Assembly: GCF_008329605.1 (NCBI RefSeq)
Contig: NZ_NPKO01000007.1
Coordinates: 62,001 to 126,000 of the forward strand
Source of the DNA: Mycolicibacterium sp. P9-64
GTDB lineage: Bacteria; Actinomycetota; Actinomycetes; Mycobacteriales; Mycobacteriaceae
DNA length: 64,000 bases
Direction of reading: 5' to 3'
Under the pieces are notes generated by a model, which ran no database searches, had not been told where the DNA came from, and worked only from the letters and a program-made list of their open reading frames with translations. Each line of letters begins with the position of its first letter. The stretch's first letter is position 1. Below, piece by piece: positions 14,997-23,353 of this stretch. A program made the translations under genes and the position numbers.

Positions 14997-16043
14997 TTAG
15001 AGCGTCGAGATGTCGATGACGAAGCGGTACCGCACGTCGCTGGACAGCACGCGCTCGTACGCTTCGTTGACGTAATCGGCCGAGATGACCTCGATCTCGG
15101 GCGTGACGCCGTGCTCGGCGCAGAAGTCGAGCATCTCCTGGGTCTCGGGGATGCCACCGATCATCGAGCCGGACAGGCTGCGGCGTCCACCCGCGAGCGG
15201 GAAGAACGGCACGGTCAGCGGCTTCTCGGGCGCACCGAGTTCGACCAGCGTCCCGTCGACCGCGAGGATTCCCAGGTAGTCGCCGAGGTTGAGGTTCGCC
15301 GACACCGTGTTCAGGATCAGGTCGAAGGTGCCCGCCAGCGTGGTGAAGGTGTCGGGATCGCTCGTCGCGTAGTAGTGGTCGGCGCCGAGGCGCAGGCCGT
15401 CCTCCATCTTCTTCAGCGACTGGCTGAGCACGGTCACCTCGGCACCCATGGCGTGGGCGAGCTTGACGCCCACGTGGCCGAGACCACCGAGGCCGACGAC
15501 GGCGACCTTCTTGCCCGGGCCGGCGCCCCAGTGGCGCAGCGGGGAGTACAGCGTGATGCCTGCGCACAGCAGGGGAGCGGCCTTGTCCAGGGGGATGCTG
15601 TCGGGGATGCGCAGCACGAACTTCTCGTCCACCACGATGGCCTGGCTGTACCCGCCCTGCGTAGGCGTGCCGTCCCGGTCGGTGGCGTTGTAGGTGCCGA
15701 TCATGCCGGTGCCGGTGCAGTACTGCTCGAGACCGGCCTTGCAGTTGTCGCAGTTCTGGCAGGAGCCGACCATGCAGCCGACGCCGACGTGATCGCCGAC
15801 CTTGTACTTGGTGACCTCGGAGCCGACCTCGGTGACGACGCCTGCGATCTCGTGGCCAGGCACGACGGGGTAATTGGGTACGCCCCACTCGGCCTTCACG
15901 GTGTGGATGTCGCTATGACAGATGCCTGCGAACTTGACGTCGAAGGCGACGTCGTGCGCACCGACGTCCCGGCGTTCGATGGTGGTCTTGGTCAGGGGTT
16001 CGGTGGCCGACGTGGCGGCATAGGCGGAAACGGTGGTTGTCAT
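14997..16043 (-). CDS. adhC: Zinc-dependent NADP alcohol dehydrogenase AdhC
   Basis: A 348-residue medium-chain dehydrogenase of the YahK/cinnamyl-alcohol-dehydrogenase type, reducing aldehydes with NADPH. Catalytic zinc ligands are Cys42 (GICHSD), His64 (PGHEIAG) and Cys160. Structural zinc ligands are Cys95, Cys98, Cys101 and Cys109. The nucleotide fold has GLGGLGHVG at about 184-192. The position beside fecB and ctaD matches Rv3045 (adhC) of M. tuberculosis. The ATG at 16043 gives the standard N-terminus (MTTTVSAYAA). Confidence 0.93.
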   Translation of the reverse strand: MTTTVSAYAATSATEPLTKTTIERRDVGAHDVAFDVKFAGICHSDIHTVKAEWGVPNYPVVPGHEIAGVVTEVGSEVTKYKVGDHVGVGCMVGSCQNCDNCKAGLEQYCTGTGMIGTYNATDRDGTPTQGGYSQAIVVDEKFVLRIPDSIPLDKAAPLLCAGITLYSPLRHWGAGPGKKVAVVGLGGLGHVGVKLAHAMGAEVTVLSQSLKKMEDGLRLGADHYYATSDPDTFTTLAGTFDLILNTVSANLNLGDYLGILAVDGTLVELGAPEKPLTVPFFPLAGGRRSLSGSMIGGIPETQEMLDFCAEHGVTPEIEVISADYVNEAYERVLSSDVRYRFVIDISTL

Positions 16044-16198
16044 GTCTTCTTCGTGCCCTCTTTTTAGTCGTGGTGCAAAACGGCCAGTCAGCTCAAAAAA
16101 GCTTAGCCTAGGTAACTGAATCGGGGCGCGTGTCGCGCTCCGAGCAGTCCCAACCGAAGCTGGTCCCCGAATAGTCCCCGAACCAGGTAACTGCCAGG

Positions 16199-16474
16199 TT
16201 AAAGACCTGGAGCGCGGACCGCGGCGTTGAAGCCGACCACGTCATAGCGTGCCACTTCAGCCTGTGAGTACGGGTCGCGTTCGACGATGCTCTGGACGTC
16301 CTCGGCGCTGATGTCGCCCGTGACCAGGACCCCGCCGACGCCGGAATCCTGACGCCCGGCCAGCAACAGCCGGCCCGCGGCCACCTCGGCCTCGAGGAAC
16401 TCCAGATGCGCGGGACGGGTCTGCCCGATGACGTCGGGCGGTTGCAGATAGGTCGACGTCAGCACGTAGTACAC
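16199..16474 (-). CDS. YciI-family protein
   Basis: A 91-residue ferredoxin-like YciI protein: MYYVLTSTYLQPPDVIGQTR, then PAHLEFLEAEVAAGRLLLAG, and DPYSQAEVARYDVVGF. The conserved His in RPAHLEFL and the acidic DPY motif are the putative active-site residues of the family; related proteins include dehydrochlorinase and muconolactone isomerase-like folds. It lies 27 bp downstream of fecB on the same strand and may be cotranscribed. A short CCAGGT/ACCTGG inverted repeat overlaps the stop. The function is unknown. Confidence 0.85.
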   Translation of the reverse strand: MYYVLTSTYLQPPDVIGQTRPAHLEFLEAEVAAGRLLLAGRQDSGVGGVLVTGDISAEDVQSIVERDPYSQAEVARYDVVGFNAAVRAPGL

Positions 16475-16501
16475 GGACGCGAGACTAATTGATCGGTTGC
16501 G

Positions 16502-17605
16502 TCAGTTGATCGGAGCGTTGAGCGTCCGCAGGTCGTCGAGGATGCCGCGGGCCGCGACGATGCCCTCGCCGGTCTGCCACACCTCGTCGTTGACCACGAA
16601 CACCCGGTTGTCCCGGGTGGCGGACAACTTGCGCCACGCGTCGCCGTCGAACAGGGTGGCCGCCTTCTGCTTGGCCGCCGCCGAGTCGAAGGACACGTAG
16701 ACGATGTCGGCGTCGGCCGCCGAGAAGTCCGGCTTGTTCTCGAGATCCTGGTCGGTGATGCCGATCTCGACGTAGGGCTTGTCGTTGAACCGTTGTGCCG
16801 CAGGACGATCCACGCCGACGGCCGCGAGCACGCTGCCGGGGAAGTCGGCGACACCGTAGACCCGCATGGTGTTCTCGGTCAGCCGGACCACCGAGGCCTG
16901 GAAGTGGGTGGCGTCGTTCTGTGTCCCGGTCTTCTCGGCGTCCTGGACGAACCCGTCGATCAACCGGTTCGCGGCATCGGCGCGGCCTGTCGCCGCCCCG
17001 ACCGTGCGCACCACGTCCTGCCACGCCGCGCCTGGCGCACCGGTGAAGACCGTCGGTGCGATCTGCGACAGCGGGCCGAACTGCTGCGGCGTCAGCTCCT
17101 GCGAGCCAAGGATCAAATCCGGTGTCGCGCCGCGGATCGCGTTCAGGTCGGGTGTCGTGCGAGTACCCGCGCCAGGCAGGTCGTGCACGACGGTGCCCAG
17201 GTAGGACGGCTGACTGTCCGAGCCGTCCGGCAGCGCGGCGGCCACGATGCGCGATTGCAGGCCGAGCGCGCACAGCGCGTCGAGCTGGTCGCCGGAGAGC
17301 ACCACGATGCGTTGGGGGTCGGCAGGCACCTCGGTGGTGCCCGCAGCGTGCCGGACCTCTCTGCTGTCCTGGCCTTCGTCGAGTGGTGCCGGATCGGCGG
17401 CGCAGGATTCGTCGGGCCTGCGTTCGTTTCCCAGCACGTTGGCGTTAGCGACCTTGGTGGTGCTGGTGATGACCGAGTTCGCGGCCGACGGTTGCGCGGG
17501 GTTGCCGCCGGAGCTGTCGCAGCCGCTGACCAGCGTCACCGAAACCGCAGTGGCCAGCGCCGCCGCCGCGGTGACCAAGCCCACCCGCGGTGTGAAGAAC
17601 GGCAC
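16502..17605 (-). CDS. fecB: FecB iron-siderophore/heme-binding lipoprotein
   Basis: A 367-residue class III periplasmic-type binding protein anchored as a lipoprotein. The N-terminal hydrophobic stretch ends in LVSGC with Cys29 as the lipidation site. The mature protein has the TroA/FecB two-lobe pattern: PQRIVVLSGDQLDALCALGL, TPDLILGSQELTPQQFG in lobe 1, a long linker helix, and DADIVYVSFDSAAAKQ with RVFVVNDEVWQTGEGIVAAR in lobe 2. The location next to ctaD and adhC identifies it as the Rv3044 FecB orthologue, which binds ferric carboxymycobactin and related iron ligands. No convincing IdeR box was seen in its promoter. Confidence 0.92.
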   Translation of the reverse strand: MPFFTPRVGLVTAAAALATAVSVTLVSGCDSSGGNPAQPSAANSVITSTTKVANANVLGNERRPDESCAADPAPLDEGQDSREVRHAAGTTEVPADPQRIVVLSGDQLDALCALGLQSRIVAAALPDGSDSQPSYLGTVVHDLPGAGTRTTPDLNAIRGATPDLILGSQELTPQQFGPLSQIAPTVFTGAPGAAWQDVVRTVGAATGRADAANRLIDGFVQDAEKTGTQNDATHFQASVVRLTENTMRVYGVADFPGSVLAAVGVDRPAAQRFNDKPYVEIGITDQDLENKPDFSAADADIVYVSFDSAAAKQKAATLFDGDAWRKLSATRDNRVFVVNDEVWQTGEGIVAARGILDDLRTLNAPIN

Positions 17606-17697
17606 GTGGCCGACGGTACCAACACGGGAGTTTCCGGCCGCTCAGGCCCCGTTCTCCGAAAGGTGGCGATCGAATACGACAGTTTGTAGGACCCGGG

Positions 17698-17726
17698 CCG
17701 ACATCGACAGGTTTGGGGGATAGGAT
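17698..17726 (+). promoter_or_regulatory. Candidate SigA-type promoter of ctaD
   Basis: CCGACA (17698-17703) is followed after exactly 17 bp by TAGGAT (17721-17726). The latter fits the mycobacterial TANNNT -10 element, and GACA fits the 3' part of TTGACA. This predicts a start site near 17733 and a leader of about 50 bases before the ctaD start at 17784. It lies in the fecB/ctaD divergent gap. Confidence 0.4.
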
Positions 17727-17783
17727 TCACTCCGAGTAGCGGTGAACGCGGGACGCGGACCCGCCGGACTTTTGGAGGATCTG

Positions 17784-19529
17784 TTGGTAGCCGAAGCGCC
17801 CCCAATCGGTGAGCTCGAGGCAACGCGACCTTTCCCGGCGCGGCTCGGTCCCAAGGGCAACCTGATCTACAAGCTGGTGACCACGACCGATCACAAGGTG
17901 ATCGGCATCATGTACTGCGTCGCCTGCTTCATCTTCTTCTTCATCGGCGGCCTCATGGCCCTGCTGATGCGCACCGAGCTGGCGCTGCCCGGCCTGCAGT
18001 TCCTGAGCAACGAGCAGTTCAACCAGCTGTTCACCATGCACGGCACGGTGATGCTGCTGTTCTACGCGACGCCCATCGTGTTCGGGTTCGCCAACCTGGT
18101 CCTTCCGCTGCAGATCGGCGCGCCCGACGTGGCGTTCCCGCGGCTCAACGCCTTCTCGTTCTGGCTGTTCCTGTTCGGCGCCACCATCGCGATCGCCGGC
18201 TTCATCACCCCCGGCGGTGCCGCCGACTTCGGCTGGACCGCCTACTCGCCGCTGACCGACGCCATCCACTCGCCCGGCGCGGGTGGCGACCTGTGGATCA
18301 TGGGCCTGGCCGTTGGTGGTCTCGGCACCATCCTCGGCGCGGTCAACATGGTCACCACCGTGGTCTGCATGCGCGCACCCGGCATGACGATGTTCCGGAT
18401 GCCGATCTTCACCTGGAACATCCTGGTCACGTCGATCCTCGTGCTGGTGGCCTTCCCGCTGCTGACCGCGGCGCTGTTCGGCCTTGCCGCCGATCGTCAC
18501 CTCGGCGCCCACATCTACGACCCGGCCAACGGCGGCGTGCTGCTGTGGCAGCACCTGTTCTGGTTCTTCGGCCACCCCGAGGTGTACATCATCGCGCTGC
18601 CGTTCTTCGGCATCGTCAGTGAGATCTTCCCGGTGTTCAGCCGCAAGCCGATCTTCGGCTACACCACGCTGATCTACGCCACCCTGGCGATCGCGGCGCT
18701 GTCGATCGCGGTCTGGGCCCACCACATGTACGCCACCGGCGCCGTGCTGCTGCCGTTCTTCTCCTTCATGACGTTCCTGATCGCGGTGCCCACCGGCATC
18801 AAGTTCTTCAACTGGATCGGCACGATGTGGAAGGGCCAGTTGACGTTCGAGACCCCGATGCTGTTCTCGGTCGGCTTCCTCGTCACGTTCCTCCTCGGTG
18901 GTCTCTCGGGCGTGCTGCTGGCCAGCCCGCCGATCGACTTCCACGTGACGGACTCGTACTTCGTCGTCGCGCACTTCCACTACGTGCTCTTCGGCACCAT
19001 CGTGTTCGCCACCTACGCGGGCATCTACTTCTGGTTCCCGAAGATGACGGGCCGGCTGCTCGACGAGCGACTCGGCAAGCTGCACTTCTGGTTGACGTTC
19101 ATCGGCTTCCACACCACCTTCCTGGTGCAGCACTGGGTCGGCGATGAGGGCATGCCGCGCCGCTACGCCGACTACCTGCCCACCGACGGATTCACGACCT
19201 TGAACGTGATCTCGACCATCGGTGCGTTCATCCTCGGCATCTCGACGATCCCGTTCGTGTGGAACGTGTTCAAGAGCTGGCGCTACGGCGAGCCCGTCGT
19301 GGTCGACGATCCGTGGGGCTACGGCAACTCGCTGGAGTGGGCCACCAGTTGCCCGCCGCCGCGGCACAACTTCACCGAACTGCCCCGAATCCGTTCGGAG
19401 CGGCCGGCATTCGAGCTGCACTACCCGCACATGGTCGAGCGGATGCGTGCCGAGGCGCACGTCGGACGGGCACATGGCCCCGACGATGGTGACGTCACGC
19501 GTCTCGACGACGAACACGTCCGCACCTGA
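17784..19529 (+). CDS. ctaD: Cytochrome c oxidase (aa3-type) subunit 1, CtaD
   Basis: Subunit I of the mycobacterial cytochrome bcc-aa3 supercomplex, carrying heme a, heme a3 and CuB. The 581-residue protein has about twelve membrane helices. Key segments are TTDHKVIGIMY, TMHGTVMLLF (heme a ligand His), the CuB motif FWFFGHPEVYI with the His-Tyr cross-link pair, a WAHHMYATG segment with two CuB His, and DSYFVVAHFHYVLFG with heme ligands. The start is TTG at 17784: GGAGG lies 5 bases upstream and the product then begins MVAEAPPIGELEA, as in other mycobacterial CtaD. A GTG at 17742 would add 14 non-conserved residues. Divergent from fecB; serB2 follows 19 bp downstream. Confidence 0.97.
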   Translation: MVAEAPPIGELEATRPFPARLGPKGNLIYKLVTTTDHKVIGIMYCVACFIFFFIGGLMALLMRTELALPGLQFLSNEQFNQLFTMHGTVMLLFYATPIVFGFANLVLPLQIGAPDVAFPRLNAFSFWLFLFGATIAIAGFITPGGAADFGWTAYSPLTDAIHSPGAGGDLWIMGLAVGGLGTILGAVNMVTTVVCMRAPGMTMFRMPIFTWNILVTSILVLVAFPLLTAALFGLAADRHLGAHIYDPANGGVLLWQHLFWFFGHPEVYIIALPFFGIVSEIFPVFSRKPIFGYTTLIYATLAIAALSIAVWAHHMYATGAVLLPFFSFMTFLIAVPTGIKFFNWIGTMWKGQLTFETPMLFSVGFLVTFLLGGLSGVLLASPPIDFHVTDSYFVVAHFHYVLFGTIVFATYAGIYFWFPKMTGRLLDERLGKLHFWLTFIGFHTTFLVQHWVGDEGMPRRYADYLPTDGFTTLNVISTIGAFILGISTIPFVWNVFKSWRYGEPVVVDDPWGYGNSLEWATSCPPPRHNFTELPRIRSERPAFELHYPHMVERMRAEAHVGRAHGPDDGDVTRLDDEHVRT

Positions 19530-19548
19530 CGGGCGGCAGCGCATAGGC

Positions 19549-20784
19549 GTGGATACGTCTCGCTTCAGCCTCCTGATCACGGTCACCGGGCGCGATCAAC
19601 CAGGCGTCACATCGGCCTTGTTCGAGGTGCTTGCGCGCCATCAGGTCGAACTGCTGAACGTCGAACAGGTCGTGGTGCGCGGCAGGCTTACCCTGGCCGT
19701 GCTCGTCGTTGCCCCGATTGACGTACCTGGCGGCAGCGATGTGCGCGACGAGGTGCAAAAGGCCATCTGGGACGTCGGCTTGGACGTCACGATCGAACGC
19801 AGCAACGACCTGCCCGTGCTGCGCGAGCCGTCGACACACACCATCGTGGTGCTGGGCAGGCCGGTATCGGCCTCCGCGTTCGGCGTGGTGGCCAAGGAGG
19901 TTGCCGCACTCGGGGTCAACATCGACTTCATCCGCGGCGTCTCGGACTACCCGGTCACCGGGCTGGAGTTGCGCGTCTCGGTGCCGCCGGGCGCCGCATA
20001 CGGCCAACTGCAGGCCGCACTCGCCCAAGTGGCGGTGGCAGAGAGCATCGACATCGCTCTCGAGGACTACAGCCTGTCGCGACGAGCCAAGCGCCTCATC
20101 GTGTTCGACGTCGACTCGACCCTGATCCAGGGCGAGGTCATCGAGATGCTCGCCGACCGGGCAGGAGCGCTGGCCGCGGTCGCGGAGGCCACCGAAGCGG
20201 CGATGCGAGGCGAGCTGGACTTCGCGGAGTCGCTGCACAAGCGGGTCGCCACGCTGGCAGGCCTGCCCGCCGAGGTGCTCGACGACGTGGCCGACCAGAT
20301 CGAGCTGACCCCCGGCGCCCGCACCACGATTCGCACGTTGCGCCGCTTGGGCTTCCACTGCGGGATCGTCTCCGGCGGCTTCCGTCAGGTGATCGAACCG
20401 CTGGCACACGAGCTGATGATGGACTTCGTCGCCGCCAACGAACTGGAGATCGTCGACGGCAAGCTCACCGGCCGGGTAATTGGCAACATCGTCGACCGGG
20501 CGGGAAAGGCCAAGGCGCTGCGAGACTTCGCGCAGCAGGCCGGGGTGCCGATGGAGCAGACCGTGGCGGTCGGCGACGGCGCCAACGACATCGACATGCT
20601 GGCCGCGGCGGGTCTTGGGGTGGCGTTCAACGCCAAACCGGCGCTGCGTGAGGTGGCCGATGCATCGATCAGCCATCCCTATCTGGACACCGTGTTGTTC
20701 ATCCTCGGGGTGACGCGTGGCGAGATCGAGGCCGCCGATGCGGTCGACGGCACACTGCGCCGCGTCGACATCCCCGAGGACTAG
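19549..20784 (+). CDS. serB2: Phosphoserine phosphatase SerB2
   Basis: The last step of serine synthesis. The 411-residue protein has two N-terminal ACT domains (about 5-85 and 96-170, starting FSLLITVTGRDQPGVTSALF), followed by a HAD phosphatase. The nucleophile motif is FDVDSTLIQGE (Asp187, Asp189). Motif II is SGGFRQV. Motif III/IV is the Lys in GKAKALRDFA with GDGANDIDML. The tandem-ACT architecture is the mycobacterial SerB2 type, in which serine inhibits through the ACT domains. The GTG at 19549 is chosen because it yields the expected short N-terminus 19 bp after ctaD, matching the neighbouring Rv3042c/Rv3043c arrangement. Confidence 0.96.
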   Translation: MDTSRFSLLITVTGRDQPGVTSALFEVLARHQVELLNVEQVVVRGRLTLAVLVVAPIDVPGGSDVRDEVQKAIWDVGLDVTIERSNDLPVLREPSTHTIVVLGRPVSASAFGVVAKEVAALGVNIDFIRGVSDYPVTGLELRVSVPPGAAYGQLQAALAQVAVAESIDIALEDYSLSRRAKRLIVFDVDSTLIQGEVIEMLADRAGALAAVAEATEAAMRGELDFAESLHKRVATLAGLPAEVLDDVADQIELTPGARTTIRTLRRLGFHCGIVSGGFRQVIEPLAHELMMDFVAANELEIVDGKLTGRVIGNIVDRAGKAKALRDFAQQAGVPMEQTVAVGDGANDIDMLAAAGLGVAFNAKPALREVADASISHPYLDTVLFILGVTRGEIEAADAVDGTLRRVDIPED

Positions 20785-20793
20785 GGAATCCCG

Positions 20794-21687
20794 CTACGCG
20801 GCAGCGACTGCGGTGCGGTCCAAGCGGATTCGAACGGCAATGCCGGCGCACACGATCACGGCACCACCGCCGAGGATGGTCGGCCACGTCAGCTCCTCGC
20901 CGAGCATCAGTGCTGCCCAGAGGATGCTGAGCACGGGCTGAACCAGCTGGACCTGACTGACCTGGGCCATCGGGCCGATCGCCAGGCCGCGGTACCACGC
21001 GAAGAAGCCGAGGAACATGCTCACCACGCCGAGGTAGGCGAGCGAAGCCCACTGAGCCGGCGTCGCCGAAGGCGGTTGATGGGCCACCGAGATGACGGTC
21101 AGCGCAAACATCAGCGGTGACGCGAGCACCAGCGCCCAGGACACGGTCTGCCAGGATCCGAGCTCGCGGGCGAGCATCCCGCCTTCGGCGTAGCCGATCG
21201 CCGCGGCGGCCACGGCGCCGAACAACATCAGGTCCGACCAGTGCAACCGGCCGAAGCTGCCGTCCTGCAGCATGGCGAACACCAGCGCCGCGACGGCACC
21301 GATGGCGGCCATCGTCCAAAACGACGGCGGTGGACGCTCTTTGGTGCGGATCGCCGCGGTGACAGCGGTGGCCGCAGGCAGCAAGGCGATGACGACGGCA
21401 CTGTGACCGGCCCCCGCCGTGGTGAGGGCGTAGGAGGTCAGCAGCGGAAAGCCGACCACGACTCCACCGGCGACGACGGCCAGCCGCGCCCATTGGATGC
21501 CGGTCGGCAGGCATTGCCTGGTCAGCGCGAGCGCGGTTGCCGCCAGCAATGTGGCGATCACCGCGCGCGCCGCACCGACGAACATGGGGGAGAGCCCGCC
21601 GACGGCGATGCGCGTGAAGATGACGGTGAACGAGAACGCCGCTACGCCCAGCAGCCCCCACCACAGGCCGGCTCGTGAAGCGCTCAC
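20794..21687 (-). CDS. EamA/DMT-family membrane exporter
   Basis: A 297-residue transporter of the 10-TM drug/metabolite family with two EamA repeats. The first begins GLLGVAAFSFTVIFTRIAVG, with FVGAARAVIATLLAA; the second has AEGGMLARELGSW, then FFAWYRGLAIGPMAQVSQV and QLVQPVLSILWAALMLGEEL, the strongly conserved EamA end motif. The GTG at 21685-21687 overlaps the stop of the MocR regulator (GTGA), so the two are translationally coupled. Coupling to a PLP-binding regulator suggests export of an amino acid or vitamer, but this is inference. It is absent from the corresponding M. tuberculosis interval. Confidence 0.9.
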   Translation of the reverse strand: MSASRAGLWWGLLGVAAFSFTVIFTRIAVGGLSPMFVGAARAVIATLLAATALALTRQCLPTGIQWARLAVVAGGVVVGFPLLTSYALTTAGAGHSAVVIALLPAATAVTAAIRTKERPPPSFWTMAAIGAVAALVFAMLQDGSFGRLHWSDLMLFGAVAAAAIGYAEGGMLARELGSWQTVSWALVLASPLMFALTVISVAHQPPSATPAQWASLAYLGVVSMFLGFFAWYRGLAIGPMAQVSQVQLVQPVLSILWAALMLGEELTWPTILGGGAVIVCAGIAVRIRLDRTAVAAA

Positions 21688-23129
21688 ACGACCATCGCGT
21701 ACGGTTCGGGCCCCGTCACGCCGGTGATGCTGCGCCACGCGCGGGCCAGCAGCACGATCGCCTCGGTCAGCTGCGCGTCGGGCAGTGCGTAGGGCACCCG
21801 GATGAACCGCTCCAACGTGCCGTCGACGCCGAATCGCGGGCCGGGCGGAATCTCGAGACCAAGGCGCGAAGCGGCCGCTGACAGCGCGGAGCTCATCGGC
21901 GCGGGGAGCCGCACCCACAGCGACATCCCGCCGCCACCGGAGTCGGGTTGCCAGTCGGGAAGGTGTTCCTCGAGCAGCGCGAGCAGCAGCTCTCGCCGGG
22001 TTCGAAGAATGTGGCGGCGCTCGGGCAGGTATTGGTCGGCGACGTCGAGAAGCCGTGCGGTGGCGAGCTGTTCGAGGACCGCCGTACCCACGTCGACGGC
22101 GGGACGCAGCGCGGCGATGGTGGTCAGCGTGCTGCGTTCGGCGCGGATCCATCCGATGCGCAGACCACCCCAACACGACTTCGACATCGAGCCGACGGTC
22201 ATCACCAGGTCACGCCGGGCGGTCATGGCTGCGGCCAGCGGCGCGGGAACGGGCTCGTCGAGCCAGATGTCGAGGATCGTCTCGTCGATGATGGTGCGGG
22301 TTCGTGTCTCGGAGATGATCTGCGCCAACCGTTTTCGGCCTGCCTCTGGCAACGTCATACCGGTCGGATTGTGATTGTCGACGATGAGGTAGGCCAGACT
22401 CGGTGACAGCTGGCGCACGGCGGCCTCGACGGCGTCGAGGTCCCAGCCGTCTGCGGTCATCGCCACGGGGACCGGCCGGATCCCGCGGGCCGCCATCGAG
22501 GCCAGGGCGCCGTGGTAGGTGGGTTGCTCGACGAGCACGCGGTCGCCGGCCTGGGCGTAGGTGGTCATGATCAGACCGATTGCGTGCAACGCGCCCGTGG
22601 TCACCATGATCTCGTCGGGATCGGTGGGAAGACCTCGCGCACAGTATCTTTCAGCGATGGCGGTGCGCAGCGGCAGCACGCCAGACATCTCGATGCCGAT
22701 GCCGCACAGGTACGGCGTGATCTCCTTGGCGGCCTCGGTGAAGGCCTGCGATACGGCAGCGAAGGGTGCGGCCAGGGTGGCTGCGGCGAGGTTGACCGAA
22801 GCAGGTTCGGTGAAACCGGGGACGACGGTGGGCGTGACGGGCAGTGCGGTGGTGCTGCGGGCGCCCCGACGTCCGTTGAGGTAGCCGTCGTCGCGCATCT
22901 GCGTGTAGGCGGCGGTGACGGTGGTGCGCGACACCCGCAGTGCATCGGCGAGCGCCCTCTCGCTCGGCAACTGGGCCCCGACCGGCACCCGGCCGTCGAC
23001 GATCAGCATGCGCAGACCGTCGGAGAGTCCCTGGTAGGCGGGACCGCTGTTACTGGACGTGCGCCAATTCCCCAGCTCGCGTGCGAGCAGATCCACATCG
23101 AGCCGGCGTCCGGCCAGTTCGTTTGACAT
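21684..23129 (-). CDS. MocR-type (GntR-HTH/aminotransferase fusion) regulator, YczR-like
   Basis: A 481-residue fusion. The N-terminal GntR winged helix (about 28-90) has GLSDGLRMLIVDGRVPVGAQ, LPSERALADALRVSRTTV and the wing YLNGRRGARS. A fold-type I aminotransferase-like domain (110-470) has VTTGALHAIG, DNHNPTGMTLPEAGR and the PLP lysine 317 in SMSKSCWGG. MocR proteins use PLP or a PLP-amino acid adduct as effector. The divergent neighbour, past a 53-codon gene, is YczE, the signature partner of the YczR branch. It is coupled to the downstream EamA gene by a 4-bp overlap. The 62-bp divergent gap includes ACTGGCTATTGATGGCAA, a possible operator. Confidence 0.92.
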   Translation of the reverse strand: MSNELAGRRLDVDLLARELGNWRTSSNSGPAYQGLSDGLRMLIVDGRVPVGAQLPSERALADALRVSRTTVTAAYTQMRDDGYLNGRRGARSTTALPVTPTVVPGFTEPASVNLAAATLAAPFAAVSQAFTEAAKEITPYLCGIGIEMSGVLPLRTAIAERYCARGLPTDPDEIMVTTGALHAIGLIMTTYAQAGDRVLVEQPTYHGALASMAARGIRPVPVAMTADGWDLDAVEAAVRQLSPSLAYLIVDNHNPTGMTLPEAGRKRLAQIISETRTRTIIDETILDIWLDEPVPAPLAAAMTARRDLVMTVGSMSKSCWGGLRIGWIRAERSTLTTIAALRPAVDVGTAVLEQLATARLLDVADQYLPERRHILRTRRELLLALLEEHLPDWQPDSGGGGMSLWVRLPAPMSSALSAAASRLGLEIPPGPRFGVDGTLERFIRVPYALPDAQLTEAIVLLARAWRSITGVTGPEPYAMVV

Positions 23130-23191
23130 TCATGCCACTTTGCCGCAACTGGCTATTGATGGCAAGGGCTCCCCACGGCCAAAATCGAGCC

Positions 23192-23353
23192 ATGGCACAG
23201 AACTGGACCTCCCGGTTTGCTCGCACGACGAGCAAGCTGCGCGTCTTCCGCAACTCACCCCGCATCGGGGACTTCGTCGCCGAAGACTCTGATTCGCGAC
23301 GGATCCGCATCGAGCTCGACGCCATCCGCGCGCGATTCCCCGACCACGCGTGA
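23192..23353 (+). CDS. Small basic hypothetical protein preceding YczE
   Basis: A 53-residue protein beginning MAQNWTSRFARTTSKLRVFR and continuing NSPRIGDFVAEDSDSRRIRIELDAIRARFPDHA. The first half is basic and amphipathic, the second is helical and charged. The ATG at 23192 lies 62 bp from the divergent MocR start, and its stop overlaps the GTG of yczE (GTGA), indicating translational coupling. Codon use is like its neighbours. I recognise no family. It may assist or precede YczE or act as a leader peptide. The overlap and the protein-like sequence argue that it is real. Confidence 0.65.
   Translation: MAQNWTSRFARTTSKLRVFRNSPRIGDFVAEDSDSRRIRIELDAIRARFPDHA

Noticed and set aside
16093..16118. 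IdeR (iron) box in the fecB-adhC area
   Set aside because: TTAGCCTAGGTAAC matches only about half of the 19-bp consensus and lies upstream of adhC, not fecB; no better match was found at the fecB promoter.
17727..19586. A 619-codon open frame antisense to ctaD, and similarly long frames antisense or overlapping elsewhere (for example 8892-10562, 11445-13286, 33197-35152, 38551-40188)
   Set aside because: They are full-length shadows of strongly conserved genes; their translations are Arg/His/Asp/Gly-rich and lack any domain. Long spurious frames are expected in GC-rich coding DNA.
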